Shown here piece after piece: positions 26,132-35,644 of a stretch of DNA of 64,000 bases. The stretch spans positions 8,039,001 through 8,103,000 of the forward strand of contig NZ_CP050063.1 in the NCBI RefSeq assembly GCF_011604685.1. Direction: 5' to 3'. Source of the DNA: Spirosoma aureum. Its GTDB lineage: Bacteria; Bacteroidota; Bacteroidia; Cytophagales; Spirosomataceae. The position numbers were made by a program, and so were the translations under genes. Within the stretch, counting starts at the first letter, position 1. Each line of letters begins with the position of its first letter. The notes beneath the pieces are model-generated. The model was not told where the DNA came from. It searched no databases and saw nothing but the letters and a program-made list of their open reading frames with translations.

Positions 26132-27592
26132 TTAGCTCAACAGCAACTTATTCGTTGTGATCTCGGTGTTGGGAAGCGGAAAGGTGTAATTGCTTTGCGA
26201 AGGCTCGACCGCCGGAGCGCTGTTCGAACTACTCGACTTGGCCGGTAATGGCAACAGGTTTCGGAGTAAATCATTGGAGCGAAAACCTTCACCCAGCAGC
26301 TCGATGCGTCGTTCTTTCAGTATCGTGCCAATCAGCGACGACTGGGCTCCTACGGCAGTCGCCGGGAACGTGTAGCTGGCATCCGAACGGTTTCGAACAG
26401 CTTTGAGCAAATTGGTAGCTGTTGCCAGATCGCCCGTGCGGGCAGCCGCTTCGGCGTAGTTCAGTAGCACTTCCGAATACCGGATAATGGGCAGATAATC
26501 CAGAAACGGAGACGGTTTGTTGTATTTTGTCAGAAACTGAACGCCGGATGCGGTACGTGCAAACGTCCGTCTCGCGTCGGTCGATTTCCATTCGGTGTCG
26601 CCCCAAATGCCACTCGGATTCAGGTTGTACTCCGAATTCGCATTAAAGACATACGGAAACGACGACTGACCTGTCACGTTGTCGAGTTCGGTCATCGGAA
26701 CGGACAGAATCGACTCAGTGCTGGTGTAATTGGTCGTAAAAATTTCGGTGATCGTTTGTAGCTTGTGATTCACGCCCGTAGCCGCCGAATAGGGGGCACT
26801 GACCGACACGATCTTCTTCGCTTCCTCAATCACTTTTGCCCAGTTGCCACTGTTCAGGTAAACGCGCGTTTTTAGCGCAATGGCCGTGTTGCGGTGCGCC
26901 CTGGTCGTGTTGAGCAGCGCCGTTGAATAGGTGAGCGGAAGGTCGGCTTCGGCTTCATCCAGATCCTTCAGAATCTGGGTGTACACCTCAGCGACCGAAC
27001 TACGTTTCAGGTCGTTGTTGGCGGTCGTTGTTTCGGCCTGCAAACGAAGTGGCAAACCGGGCGATGCTCCTTTGTTTTCGTTGAACGGACGTGCATAAAG
27101 CGTAACGAGGCTGAAATAGCTAAGCGCCCGCGTCAATTTTGCCTCAGCAATGTATTGCTTCGTGAGGGTTGCACTTACTTTGTTCGGATTGTCGGTCAGC
27201 CCTTTAATCAGAATATTGGCGTTGTTAATGGTCGCATAAGCTGCCGCCCAGAAACCCGCCACGAAGTTGGAGCCCGAATTCAGGGTCTGATTCCAGGCTT
27301 CGTAAGCCGTAAATGTATTGCTCGTCCGGTTGATGAACTCTTCACCGCGAGCTTCCTGATAGGTGTAATAATTCCCGCCGTAAAAATTCGCGTTTTTCAG
27401 CGCTTTGTAAATGCCGTTGACCAGACCCAGAATCCGGTCGGGCGTGTCAAACGCATTAGCGCCACTAATTGAGGTTACGGGTGCCGGATTCAACAACTCG
27501 GTTTCATTACAGGCCGAGACGGTTAGCAACAGACCAAGGCTAATGTAGCGGCCTGAACGGCCGATGGCTTTACTGAAATTATATGTTTTCAT
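26132..27592 (-). CDS. susD: RagB/SusD family nutrient-binding lipoprotein
   Basis: 486 residues from the ATG at 27592; a TTG at 27601 is in frame but less likely. Lipoprotein signal with Cys28 (LGLLLTVSAC). SusD body with TINNANILIKGL, IAEAKLTRALSYFSLVTLYARPF and KERRIELLGEGFRSNDLLRN. It ends in TTNKLLLS, not in the usual NPGY. Partner of the SusC at 27754-30945, separated from it by 161 bases that hold an imperfect inverted repeat (around 27612 and 27696) and no gene. Confidence 0.93.
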   Translation of the reverse strand: MKTYNFSKAIGRSGRYISLGLLLTVSACNETELLNPAPVTSISGANAFDTPDRILGLVNGIYKALKNANFYGGNYYTYQEARGEEFINRTSNTFTAYEAWNQTLNSGSNFVAGFWAAAYATINNANILIKGLTDNPNKVSATLTKQYIAEAKLTRALSYFSLVTLYARPFNENKGASPGLPLRLQAETTTANNDLKRSSVAEVYTQILKDLDEAEADLPLTYSTALLNTTRAHRNTAIALKTRVYLNSGNWAKVIEEAKKIVSVSAPYSAATGVNHKLQTITEIFTTNYTSTESILSVPMTELDNVTGQSSFPYVFNANSEYNLNPSGIWGDTEWKSTDARRTFARTASGVQFLTKYNKPSPFLDYLPIIRYSEVLLNYAEAAARTGDLATATNLLKAVRNRSDASYTFPATAVGAQSSLIGTILKERRIELLGEGFRSNDLLRNLLPLPAKSSSSNSAPAVEPSQSNYTFPLPNTEITTNKLLLS

Positions 27593-27753
27593 GCGGATCA
27601 ATACTGGTTAATGTAGCTTATGGCTGTCGTTCATAGCGTTTAGTTTGCGGCCTGCAACTCGCTCACTAAAACATTGACTTTCAAGAAGTACTACAAACGA
27701 CAGACCATAAACTACAAGCTTTTTTATTTGGTGGAATGCGATATAAAGTCGGC

Positions 27754-30700
27754 TTAAAAGCCCACGTTGAGCCCAACGGTAAAGGTTCGGGCCTGGCCGA
27801 TGGAATTTTTCTCTACACCGGGCGTCGTGTTCGAATTACCGTTCGAGGATGATTCCGGGTCAGCGCCTTTGTAGGGCGTCAGCAAAAACAGATTGGAACC
27901 CTGGGCGTACACACGAAGCGAGCTAATACCTGTTTTACCAAATAGTGCAGTTGGCAACCGATAGCCGATCGATGCCGTTTGCAGTCGAAGGAAATCACCT
28001 TTTTCGGCATTGGTCGACACGGGGAACGACGATCCGGTCGATGTCTGATCATTGTAAACCAGGCGCGGTACATCGGTAATGTCGCCGGGTTTCTGCCAGC
28101 GCGTCAGCACCTCGGTCGAGTTGTTATAGGCGCGCTGATCGAGCAGCGTGGCACGAGTACCGTTCATGATCAGGTTACCGCCCGAAAAGGTCAGGTTAAA
28201 GCCAGCATCGAAATTCCGGTACTTGAAATTGTTGGAGAAGCCGCCGTACCATTTCGGTAATGCGTTGCCAATCAGGTAATAGTCTGCGCCCGTAATGGCA
28301 GGGGCCGTCTTGCCATCCAGGTACGTCCACTGGCTTTCGCCCGGTGCCACAACCTGGCTGTACTGCACTTTTTCGCCTTTGGCATTGATAAAAATGCGAC
28401 GGCCATTATCCGGATTTACGCCAGCCGTTTTAGCACCATACAAACTCCCCACCGAATAGCCAACCCGCGTAACGTTTGTGGCCTCATAGGCGACCATGGT
28501 CGTTCCGACAATGTCGGTATTACCATCCGATAAGGCCGTTACTTTATTGGTCAGATTGGTGTAGTTGAACGATGCATTCCAGGAAAAATCACCTTTTCGA
28601 ACAACCGTTCCGGTAATCCCCAGTTCAATGCCCCGGTTATACATAGCTCCAACATTACCGAGAATCGAATTACTGGGAATACCTTTCGATACGGCCTGTG
28701 GAGCACTCAGAATCAGACCGTTGACATTGTTGTTAAAATACGTCACTTCAACCTGTACGCGGTCGTTGAGAAAGCCCAGATCAGCACCAATGTTCGTCTG
28801 ATCGCTGGTTTCCCAGCCTAAGTTGGGGTTACCTGCCTGCGAAATCGACCATGTCGGCACATTCCCATACAGCGAGCCACTATACAATTCCAGCGAGCTA
28901 TACGAATCGCTCAGGTTACCATTACCGACCCGACCCCAGCTGGCCCGGAGCTTAACATTACTGAGCGTTGAAGCCAGTCGTGAGTTTTTATAGAATGGCT
29001 CCTCCGACAAGGCCCACCCGGCCGATACTCCACCGAAGTTTCCGTATTTCCGACCAGTCCCCAAGGCTGAGTTACCATCCCGCCGGAAGTTGACCGTAGC
29101 GAAATATTTCTTGTTCAGGTCATACGTCAGCCGCGAGAAAAACGACAGATAGGCCCGCTCATTCAGGTCGTTGTTCGAGGCCGTAATCGAACCCCAGTTC
29201 CCCTGATAATTCTGAAAAAATGGATCGGACGTCTGCGTCCGGGTTGCCCCCCAGGATGAATTATTGAACTTCTGCACGTCATACCCCGCCAGAACCGATA
29301 GGGCATGTTTGCTGCCAAAGGTCGCATTATACGTCAGTGTATTGGCCCAGTCCCAGTTATCGCGAACGGCACTGACATTGGTGGCCGAACCCTTACTCGA
29401 ATAGCCGTTCCCCTGCGTCGGGCTGTCGAAACTGATGTTGTCGGTTCGCAGCCGGTCAATGGAGTAGGTCGTTGTAAAGTCGAGGTTCTTCAGCAGTTTG
29501 GCGTTCGCACTGAAACTGCCGATGATCCGGTCGTTTTCGGAGGAATATCGGTTTAAATCCAGCAACGCCACCGGGTTTCCGAAATTACTGATCACCTGGT
29601 TGTTGCCCATGCCGATTGTGTTCGGACTGGCCGGATTGATGCTATAGCTCCCATCTGGATTATAGACAGGCACATTGGGTGGCAGAGCAATGGCTAAACG
29701 GGCGGCCGAGACCAGCAGGAAGGTCGTATTGGGCGTTGAACCCGAGTAGGGCGACAGATTGAAACTGGTATTATAAGAAACACTCGCTTTCAGCTTCAGC
29801 CAGTTCGTGATGTCCTGATCGATATTAAACCGGGCACCTTTGCGGTTAAAATCATTTCCTTTCAGAATTCCCTGCTGTTTAGTGTAGTTGGCCGAGAAAT
29901 AATAGGTCGTCGATTTTGTACCACCCGACACGCTGATGTTATGGCTTTGTGACACACCCGTCCGGTAGATGTAATCGTACCATCGGGTATCGACGGGCGA
30001 ACCATCGGGGTTATTATTCGGAAAGAAAAGTGCCGATGCTACGTTGTCGTTGTTCTGATTGCCGCCCAGAATCTTGGCATTTAACACAGCCTCATTCTTG
30101 ATGGCTATGTATTGTTCAGCATTCAATAGCTTAGGTAGCCGAACCGTTTCGGAAGCGCCAACCCAGGTTTCGTAACTGATCCGTGGCTTGCCTTCTTTTC
30201 CGCGCTTGGTGGTGATCAGCAAAACACCCGCAGCAGCCCGTGAACCGTAAATAGAAGTCGAAGCAGCATCTTTCAGCACGTCGATCGATTCAATATCGGC
30301 GGGGTTGATGTCGCCGAGCGGATTGTTGGGTACAGCCGTACTAGCCGACACATTTCCCGTATTGATAGGAATACCATCGACCACAACCAGCGGGTATGAA
30401 CTCAGCGAGATTGAATTTACTCCGCGAATCCGGATCACGGGTGGGTTATTGAGTACGCCATTGGGCTGCGCAATACTTACTCCGGCGGCCCGCCCCTGGA
30501 GGGCCTGATCGAAACTTTGTACGGGTTGTTGTTTGATCGCGTCACCGTTGACCCGCACCGCCGATCCGGTAAATTCGGCTTTTGTCTGCGTACCATAGCC
30601 AACCACCATCACTTCGCTGAGCTGCTTCGTATCGGCACTCAGGTCTATTGAAAAAACCGTCCGGCCCTGTACAGGTTGCTCCACCGACGAATAACCAATA

Positions 30701-30945
30701 AATGAGAAAATCAGGGTTGCGTTTGAAGGGGCGTTCAGTTTAAATCGCCCTTCCTGGTCAGATGTTGTGCCCGTGGTGCTACCCTTCACCACAACCGATA
30801 CTCCGGGCAACCCTTCCCCGGTTGCTTTATCCCTGATTGTTCCAGAAACAGACTGTCCTTGGGCTAATGCATTTTGTGAAAGCCATAAAAGGGCAATGTT
30901 CAAATGCAGTAAGCGGTAAAACGTACGTAAAGCTTTGTGTGTCAT
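27754..30945 (-). CDS. susC: SusC/RagA TonB-dependent transporter, under SAM-I riboswitch
   Basis: 1063 residues from the ATG at 30945 (a TTG at 30993 would add a poor leader). Signal peptide ends near NALAQ. CarboxypepD_reg-like domain (VSGTIRDKATGEGLPGVSVV), plug with EVMVVGYGTQTKAEFTGSAV and SIYGSRAAAGVLLITTKRGK, and a long barrel ending TFTVGLNVGF. No STN domain, so it does not signal to a sigma factor. A SAM-I riboswitch (31243-31340) and a promoter lie in its leader, which suggests that it imports a sulfur compound or methionine-related nutrient. Substrate is inference from this control and from the sulfite genes next door. Confidence 0.94.
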   Translation of the reverse strand: MTHKALRTFYRLLHLNIALLWLSQNALAQGQSVSGTIRDKATGEGLPGVSVVVKGSTTGTTSDQEGRFKLNAPSNATLIFSFIGYSSVEQPVQGRTVFSIDLSADTKQLSEVMVVGYGTQTKAEFTGSAVRVNGDAIKQQPVQSFDQALQGRAAGVSIAQPNGVLNNPPVIRIRGVNSISLSSYPLVVVDGIPINTGNVSASTAVPNNPLGDINPADIESIDVLKDAASTSIYGSRAAAGVLLITTKRGKEGKPRISYETWVGASETVRLPKLLNAEQYIAIKNEAVLNAKILGGNQNNDNVASALFFPNNNPDGSPVDTRWYDYIYRTGVSQSHNISVSGGTKSTTYYFSANYTKQQGILKGNDFNRKGARFNIDQDITNWLKLKASVSYNTSFNLSPYSGSTPNTTFLLVSAARLAIALPPNVPVYNPDGSYSINPASPNTIGMGNNQVISNFGNPVALLDLNRYSSENDRIIGSFSANAKLLKNLDFTTTYSIDRLRTDNISFDSPTQGNGYSSKGSATNVSAVRDNWDWANTLTYNATFGSKHALSVLAGYDVQKFNNSSWGATRTQTSDPFFQNYQGNWGSITASNNDLNERAYLSFFSRLTYDLNKKYFATVNFRRDGNSALGTGRKYGNFGGVSAGWALSEEPFYKNSRLASTLSNVKLRASWGRVGNGNLSDSYSSLELYSGSLYGNVPTWSISQAGNPNLGWETSDQTNIGADLGFLNDRVQVEVTYFNNNVNGLILSAPQAVSKGIPSNSILGNVGAMYNRGIELGITGTVVRKGDFSWNASFNYTNLTNKVTALSDGNTDIVGTTMVAYEATNVTRVGYSVGSLYGAKTAGVNPDNGRRIFINAKGEKVQYSQVVAPGESQWTYLDGKTAPAITGADYYLIGNALPKWYGGFSNNFKYRNFDAGFNLTFSGGNLIMNGTRATLLDQRAYNNSTEVLTRWQKPGDITDVPRLVYNDQTSTGSSFPVSTNAEKGDFLRLQTASIGYRLPTALFGKTGISSLRVYAQGSNLFLLTPYKGADPESSSNGNSNTTPGVEKNSIGQARTFTVGLNVGF

Positions 30946-31242
30946 GGTGTTTGCATCTAGACTATAAATTGCTGTTGAATTTATAGGAATCAATTATTAA
31001 TGCATATATTCTATATATTAAGTAGAATATATTGATACAGAATAAATCAGCGGGAGCTACTTAGCTTACATATCGAGATGGGTTACGAATAACCGATCAA
31101 CCGTTCAGCCAATAGGTCGTTGGTCCGCCAATCAACAAGGGCAACAACAGAATTGTAGAACCGAACTGCGGGAATGCCTGAATTTACAGGAGCCGGAAGA
31201 AGATATTTGGGTAATCATGCCTGTCCGCCGGAGCGGGTGTAA

Positions 31243-31340
31243 ATTTATAGTTCCTAACCAATTAGGCAGGTTAGCACGGTTTCCAACTGGAACGTTGCTA
31301 AGGGTTCAATGAGCCTGTCTCTCCCCCTTTCGGTATAAAT
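31243..31340 (-). ncRNA. SAM-I (S-box) riboswitch aptamer
   Basis: Read on the - strand. P1: ATTTATA (31334-31340) pairs with TATAAAT (31243-31249). P2 region: GGGGGAGAGACAGGCTC, then ATTGAACCC. P3: TTAGC (31297-31301) pairs with GCTAA (31271-31275) around an inner TTCC/GGAA stem, and it carries the hallmark GCAAC (31294-31298) and GTGCTAA (31271-31277). P4: CCTAA-TTGG-TTAGG (31253-31266). This four-helix layout with GAGAGAC, GCAAC and GTGCTAA matches the SAM-I class, which senses S-adenosylmethionine and usually switches off methionine/sulfur genes. Here it precedes a SusC/SusD pair. Confidence 0.87.
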
Positions 31341-31377
31341 CCACAGCTACTTTGCAGGTAGTAAGTGTAAGACGATT

Positions 31378-31409
31378 CAAATATAGAGCCTCTGTTTTCA
31401 AAAAAGCAA
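31378..31409 (-). promoter_or_regulatory. Bacteroidota-type promoter for the riboswitch/SusC mRNA
   Basis: On the - strand TATATTTG (31378-31385) matches the TAnnTTTG -7 element exactly. A TTG (31407-31409) stands 21 bases upstream as a -33 element. Transcription would begin about 30 bases before the SAM-I aptamer, as expected. Confidence 0.65.
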
Positions 31410-31429
31410 CAAATTCCTATATAATCTAT

Positions 31430-31449
31430 AAGAAAAGAATACTTTTCTT
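31430..31449. repeat. AT-rich 8-bp inverted repeat
   Basis: AAGAAAAG (31430-31437), AATA, CTTTTCTT (31442-31449). It lies about 80 bases past the end of the sulfate exporter gene and about 20 bases upstream of the SusC promoter -33 element. It could be a weak terminator for the operon to the right or an operator for the promoter. Confidence 0.4.
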
Positions 31450-31527
31450 GAAAATTTACTACTTCACCCGCTGATTAGCGTAGAATTTTATGTTGATCAG
31501 GCCAGTACCCCAGCCCGATCGTAAAGC

Positions 31528-32802
31528 TTACCGAAACAGAAAATACGCGATTAGTAGCGTTATAAAAATATTGAATGTCTGGGCAATCAAAAAGGCGTAA
31601 AGCGGTCGACGGTTTTCAGCTTTGAACAGATCCGCAAAGCGGGTTTCAAGGCCAATGCTGGTGAATGCCAGCGCAAACCATAGTCCCTGAAGGCTCTTCA
31701 GACTTCCTTTCACACTATCTACAGTTTCCGCATCTAACACAAAGGAGAACAGCAATGATGCCCCCAGAAAGCCCAGAATAAACTTCGGAAACCGCTCCCA
31801 GATGACACCCAAAGTTGGTTTACTGGCCTGCACATCGGCAGACTGGTTTTTAGTATAGGTCCAGTATACGCTAATGGCGAAAGCGGCCACGCCCAGCAAC
31901 ACATTCTGCGAAAATTTGACAATGGTGCTGATTTTTAAAGCCTCATCGCCCGCTAATGTTCCCGATGCCACGACTGCACCGGTTGTATCGATCGTTCCGC
32001 CCAGCCAGGCTCCCGTTACTTCCGGCGACAAGCCGAGCGCGTGTGCTGCATAAGGCATGAACAACATCATTGGAATGGCCGTAATCAGTACCAGCGAGAT
32101 AACATAGGAAAGTTTTTTGCTATCGCCCTGAATCGCGCCCGAGGTTGCAATGGCTGCCGACACGCCACAAATCGACACCGCCGACGCCAGCATCATGGTC
32201 AGTTCATCGTCTATTTTAAGTCGCTTACTGATCCAGTAGGCAAAATACCAGACCGACACCACCACCACCAAAGCCTGTACCAAGCCCAGTGATCCGGCTT
32301 TCAGAATATCGCCAAAAATGACAGTCGTTCCCAGCAGTACCAGTCCTATTTTGACGAACAGCTCCGTAGCCAGCGCGCCTTTCAACCAGTCGGGTAGCTG
32401 AACCAGATTACCCACCAGCAGACCAATGCTTAAGCTAAAAATGACCGCTTCCAGGTTCAGATCTTTCAGCGTTTTATTTCCAGCCAGCACCAGGGCCAAT
32501 AGTGTTAGCCCAAAAATGATCGGGAACCCGAACAGTGTGGACCGCAATGGTTTGCCCGTTAAAATGGCACCAATAAGGGCAATGGCGTACGTGAAACCGA
32601 ATTGTTCGAGAATTATCAGTCCGTTTTTAACACTCAACACCGTAGCTGTCAGATCGCTACCCTCTTTCCAGCCAAACGCAGGCACAGGAATCACTATACC
32701 CGAAAGCGAGAGACCAATAATCAGCAGGCCAAGCACCACGACGGTCCAGTCTTCGGTCAGTGCCGGTTTGGTTTTGGTGATTGGTTCAGCAATAGTTTCC
32801 AT
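31528..32802 (-). CDS. yeiH: YeiH family putative sulfate exporter
   Basis: 424 residues, about 10-11 membrane segments. Family features (UPF0324/PSE): ATELFVKIGLVLLGTTVIFGD, SAVSICGVSAAIATSGAIQ, AWLGGTIDTTGAVVASG and IGLETRFADLF near the C-terminus. Members have been proposed to export sulfate. Last gene of the - strand operon; the sulfite oxidase gene is two genes upstream. Removal of sulfate made by sulfite oxidation would be a coherent role, though a cytoplasmic source of sulfate or sulfite would have to exist. It starts 59 bases after the DASS transporter gene. Confidence 0.88.
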   Translation of the reverse strand: METIAEPITKTKPALTEDWTVVVLGLLIIGLSLSGIVIPVPAFGWKEGSDLTATVLSVKNGLIILEQFGFTYAIALIGAILTGKPLRSTLFGFPIIFGLTLLALVLAGNKTLKDLNLEAVIFSLSIGLLVGNLVQLPDWLKGALATELFVKIGLVLLGTTVIFGDILKAGSLGLVQALVVVVSVWYFAYWISKRLKIDDELTMMLASAVSICGVSAAIATSGAIQGDSKKLSYVISLVLITAIPMMLFMPYAAHALGLSPEVTGAWLGGTIDTTGAVVASGTLAGDEALKISTIVKFSQNVLLGVAAFAISVYWTYTKNQSADVQASKPTLGVIWERFPKFILGFLGASLLFSFVLDAETVDSVKGSLKSLQGLWFALAFTSIGLETRFADLFKAENRRPLYAFLIAQTFNIFITLLIAYFLFR

Positions 32803-32861
32803 GTAATCAGTTGGTTTGAGAAAGGTTAATTCGTTTTTGTCTGGTGGTTTAGTTGGTCTGT

Positions 32862-34364
32862 TCAGTTAGTCATCCATTTGTAGGTACTACCAAACGCAAT
32901 CAGCAGCAGGAAACCTACTAATGCCAGTAGCAACCCGGCTTTGATCATATCCCGAATAGTAACCTGGCTGGTTGCCAGCACAATGGCGTTTGGTGGTGTC
33001 GACATGGGCAGCACGAACGCAAAACTAGCCGCAAACGTTACGGGGGCACCCAGCAGAATCGGATCGATACCGGTGGCAGTAGCAATACCAAAAACCATCG
33101 GAAGAGCCGCCGTTGCCAGTGGCGTATTGGCAATGATTATTTTCAGTAACAACGTGATGCCTACCAGCGCGACAAGCAATCCGCTGTAGTCATGCGTACC
33201 TGACGACGCAACAGTATCGCCGATCAGCCCGATAATGCCGGAGCTTTCGAGTGTTTTGGCCAGCGCCAGCCCTCCGCCGATCATGAACAGAATGCCCCAA
33301 GGTAACTTGTTCATGCTACTCCAGTCGAATAAAAAGCCGGTTTTACTGGTCGGGTCAGGAGTCAGGAAGAGCAGTAAAGCACCGCTCATGCCAATGATGG
33401 TGTCGTTCAGAAAATCGGCACCCAGCCATTTCACGAAAAACGCCCGAAAAATCCACCCGATGGCCGTGAGCAGAAATAACGCACTGACAGCATATTCGGA
33501 ATACCGTATCGGTCCTAACGCCGTCAGTTTATCCCGAATGATGGCCGATGCATCAGGTAACGCATGGCCTCTCACCGGAAACAGGAGCCGGACCAGAATG
33601 AGGTATGTGGCCGTAAGCATCAATACTGCCAGTGGAAATCCGACAACAAACCAGCCCGTAAACGAAATATCAGTTTTGTAGGAATCGCGCAGGAAACCCA
33701 GCAGCACCCCATTGGTCGGTGTGCCAATGGTGGTAGCAATACCTCCAATACTGGCTGAATAGGCGAGTCCCAGCAGCAAACTCACTGCAAAAGGGCGAAA
33801 CTGGCGCTCCTGACCCGCTCGCCGGAAATCGTCTTCCAGCAAATGAAGCACCGACTGGGCAATGGGCAGCATCAGCAGCGCAGCGGCCGTATTGTTCACC
33901 CACATACTAACAAAAGCAGTAGCCACCATGAAGCCCAGCACCAGCCGGTGGCTGGCCGTTCCGATCAGTCGCACGATATGCAGTGCAATGCGGGTGTGCA
34001 GGTTGTGCCGTTCAACCGCCAGCGCGAACACAAAGCCCGACAGAAACAACAGGATCGTGGGATTCGTATAATTGGCGGCCGTAGTCGGCAGATCCAGAAT
34101 GGCCAGCGCCGGGAACAATACTATGGGTAAAAAAGCCGTTACGGGCAGGGCAACGGCTTCGCTAATCCACCAGACCATCATCCAGGCTGCAACGCCAATA
34201 ACCAGCTGCATTTTTGGCGCAATTGGCAACAATTCACCATATCCCAATACCCAAAAGAGCAGGGGTCCGGCCAGCAACAGGCTATATTTCAGCCAGTGAG
34301 CAGGCACCACGGCCCTTCGAACAGTGTCAGGATGGACTAATTCCGGAATTGTCGTATTTTCCAT
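32862..34364 (-). CDS. DASS/SLC13 family sodium:anion symporter
   Basis: 500 residues, about 12 membrane segments. Substrate/sodium-site motifs of the family: NNTAAALLMLP (157-167) and SIGGIATTIGTPTN (205-218) in the first repeat, and IANTPLATAALP and MSTPPNAIVLA in the second. DASS carriers move dicarboxylates, sulfate or other divalent anions. Placed between the sulfite oxidase and the putative sulfate exporter, sulfate or a sulfonate is a plausible substrate. It begins 6 bases after the sulfite oxidase stop, so the two are surely co-transcribed. Confidence 0.88.
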   Translation of the reverse strand: MENTTIPELVHPDTVRRAVVPAHWLKYSLLLAGPLLFWVLGYGELLPIAPKMQLVIGVAAWMMVWWISEAVALPVTAFLPIVLFPALAILDLPTTAANYTNPTILLFLSGFVFALAVERHNLHTRIALHIVRLIGTASHRLVLGFMVATAFVSMWVNNTAAALLMLPIAQSVLHLLEDDFRRAGQERQFRPFAVSLLLGLAYSASIGGIATTIGTPTNGVLLGFLRDSYKTDISFTGWFVVGFPLAVLMLTATYLILVRLLFPVRGHALPDASAIIRDKLTALGPIRYSEYAVSALFLLTAIGWIFRAFFVKWLGADFLNDTIIGMSGALLLFLTPDPTSKTGFLFDWSSMNKLPWGILFMIGGGLALAKTLESSGIIGLIGDTVASSGTHDYSGLLVALVGITLLLKIIIANTPLATAALPMVFGIATATGIDPILLGAPVTFAASFAFVLPMSTPPNAIVLATSQVTIRDMIKAGLLLALVGFLLLIAFGSTYKWMTN

Positions 34365-34370
34365 AATCGC

Positions 34371-35621
34371 TTATCGAAAATTTTCGGGCCGGTTCAGCAC
34401 ACGCCCATCGGGTTTGATCTGCCAGACCGTAATCGGGTTAAAATGATAGCCGCCAGTATCGGCACCCCGAGCATCAATGAGTTGAGCGAACGTTGGCTGT
34501 ACGTAGCCCGTCTCGTCGGTTACACGGCTCATGATCTCGGTTTCAGATCCATTCCATTGCCACAGGTGCCGGAATCGTACATGCGCTTTATCCAGAATGG
34601 GCTCCTGCAACTCAGCTAGTTTCCAGGTTTTACCGGCATCCGTACTGACCTCTACCCGGCTTACTTTTCCGCGGCCGCTCCAGGCCAGCCCCCGAATCTC
34701 GATCCAGCCTTTCTGAATCTGAACCGGATAAGCCGGAAATGTGATGATTGATCGGGCATCGATGTCAAAGCTAAATTGCCGGATTTTGCCTCCTTTAATG
34801 CCTTCTGAATATTTCGAGGTTTCCTCCCGGGTTTGCCAGGGAGCATCCCCCAGTTCAAGCCGACGTAGCCATTTGACGCTTGTATTTCCTTCCCAACCGG
34901 GCAGAAACAGCCGCACCGGATAGCCCTGTTCGGGCCGAAGCGCTTCGCCATTCTGCGCATAGGCAATAATGGCATCGTTCCAGCCTTTGCTGGTCGGAAT
35001 GCTGCGGGTCATCAGCGCAGCATCACCGCCCTCAGCCAGAAACCAGCTGGAACTGGGTTTTACGCCCACCTCCCGAAACAGCGTCGAAAGCAGCACACCG
35101 GTCCATTCACTCTGACTCGTGAGGCCACAAATTTCCTGCGGAGACATGGTTTCTTTGCCCGTACGGAAATTGCCGGAACATTCCAGAAAGGCAATGCGCG
35201 ATACCGACGGAAACCGTTTCAGATCAGCCAGCGTAAACACCGTTGGCCGTTCGACCTGGCCGTGAATGAGCAGTTCGTATTTGGCCGGATCGATTGCCGG
35301 GACGCCATTGTGATGCCGCTCGAAATGCAGGTCAGACGGAGTGATAGTGCCGTACAAATCCTGCAATGGCGACCGCGACGAAATATCAGAGGCATTTTTT
35401 GCCAGTTTCTCAAATGCCGACCGCGTTCCGACCTTACCCGGCGGAACGCCCATCTGCTTCGTCGGATCGTCGGGAACCTGGGGAATACTAATCTGCAAAC
35501 CCTTTGCAAACGAAGTTTGTACCACCGCTACGGCAGCAGTAGCAGCTCCACCCAATAAAGTTCGACGGGTGATCGTCGCGGGTTTAGCCGGTTGATCACC
35601 GTCGCTATCAGGCTTCACCAT
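34371..35621 (-). CDS. sorA: Sulfite oxidase-type molybdopterin enzyme, Tat-exported (sulfite dehydrogenase)
   Basis: 416 residues. Tat signal with Arg19-Arg20 (ITRRTLLGGAATAAVA). The molybdenum-ligand Cys is Cys148 in AFLECSGNFRTG. Other family blocks: PLQDLYGTITPSDLHFERHH, ALRPEQGYPVRLFLPGWEG and SVKWLRRLELGD. The C-terminal Mo-cofactor dimerisation domain is seen in VSRVEVSTDAGKTWKLAEL. It oxidises sulfite to sulfate in the periplasm. The c-type cytochrome gene 23 bases upstream supplies the expected electron acceptor, as in SorAB sulfite dehydrogenase. Related enzymes can act on other S-oxides, so sulfite is the best guess. Confidence 0.88.
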   Translation of the reverse strand: MVKPDSDGDQPAKPATITRRTLLGGAATAAVAVVQTSFAKGLQISIPQVPDDPTKQMGVPPGKVGTRSAFEKLAKNASDISSRSPLQDLYGTITPSDLHFERHHNGVPAIDPAKYELLIHGQVERPTVFTLADLKRFPSVSRIAFLECSGNFRTGKETMSPQEICGLTSQSEWTGVLLSTLFREVGVKPSSSWFLAEGGDAALMTRSIPTSKGWNDAIIAYAQNGEALRPEQGYPVRLFLPGWEGNTSVKWLRRLELGDAPWQTREETSKYSEGIKGGKIRQFSFDIDARSIITFPAYPVQIQKGWIEIRGLAWSGRGKVSRVEVSTDAGKTWKLAELQEPILDKAHVRFRHLWQWNGSETEIMSRVTDETGYVQPTFAQLIDARGADTGGYHFNPITVWQIKPDGRVLNRPENFR

Positions 35622-35644
35622 GATTCATTATCCATTAGTTTTCC

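Larger units (their letters stand above)
30946..31527. other. 582-base intergenic region: SusC leader with promoter and SAM-I riboswitch
   Basis: No open reading frame of note. From right to left it holds an AT-rich inverted repeat (31430-31449), a promoter-like pair (31378-31409), the SAM-I aptamer (31243-31340), then about 300 bases of leader to the SusC start. In the leader, ATATATTC (31004-31011) and GAATATAT (31025-31032) form an inverted repeat. I found no clear T-run terminator after the aptamer. Confidence 0.8.

Noticed and set aside
27593..27753. Small gene or RNA between SusD and SusC
   Set aside because: The 161-base gap holds only an imperfect inverted repeat and a short T-run; no start, stop and coding pattern or conserved RNA seen.
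31200..31345. Cobalamin riboswitch
   Set aside because: Considered because it stands before a TonB-dependent transporter, but the helices and the GCAAC/GTGCTAA elements fit SAM-I and no B12-box pattern is present.
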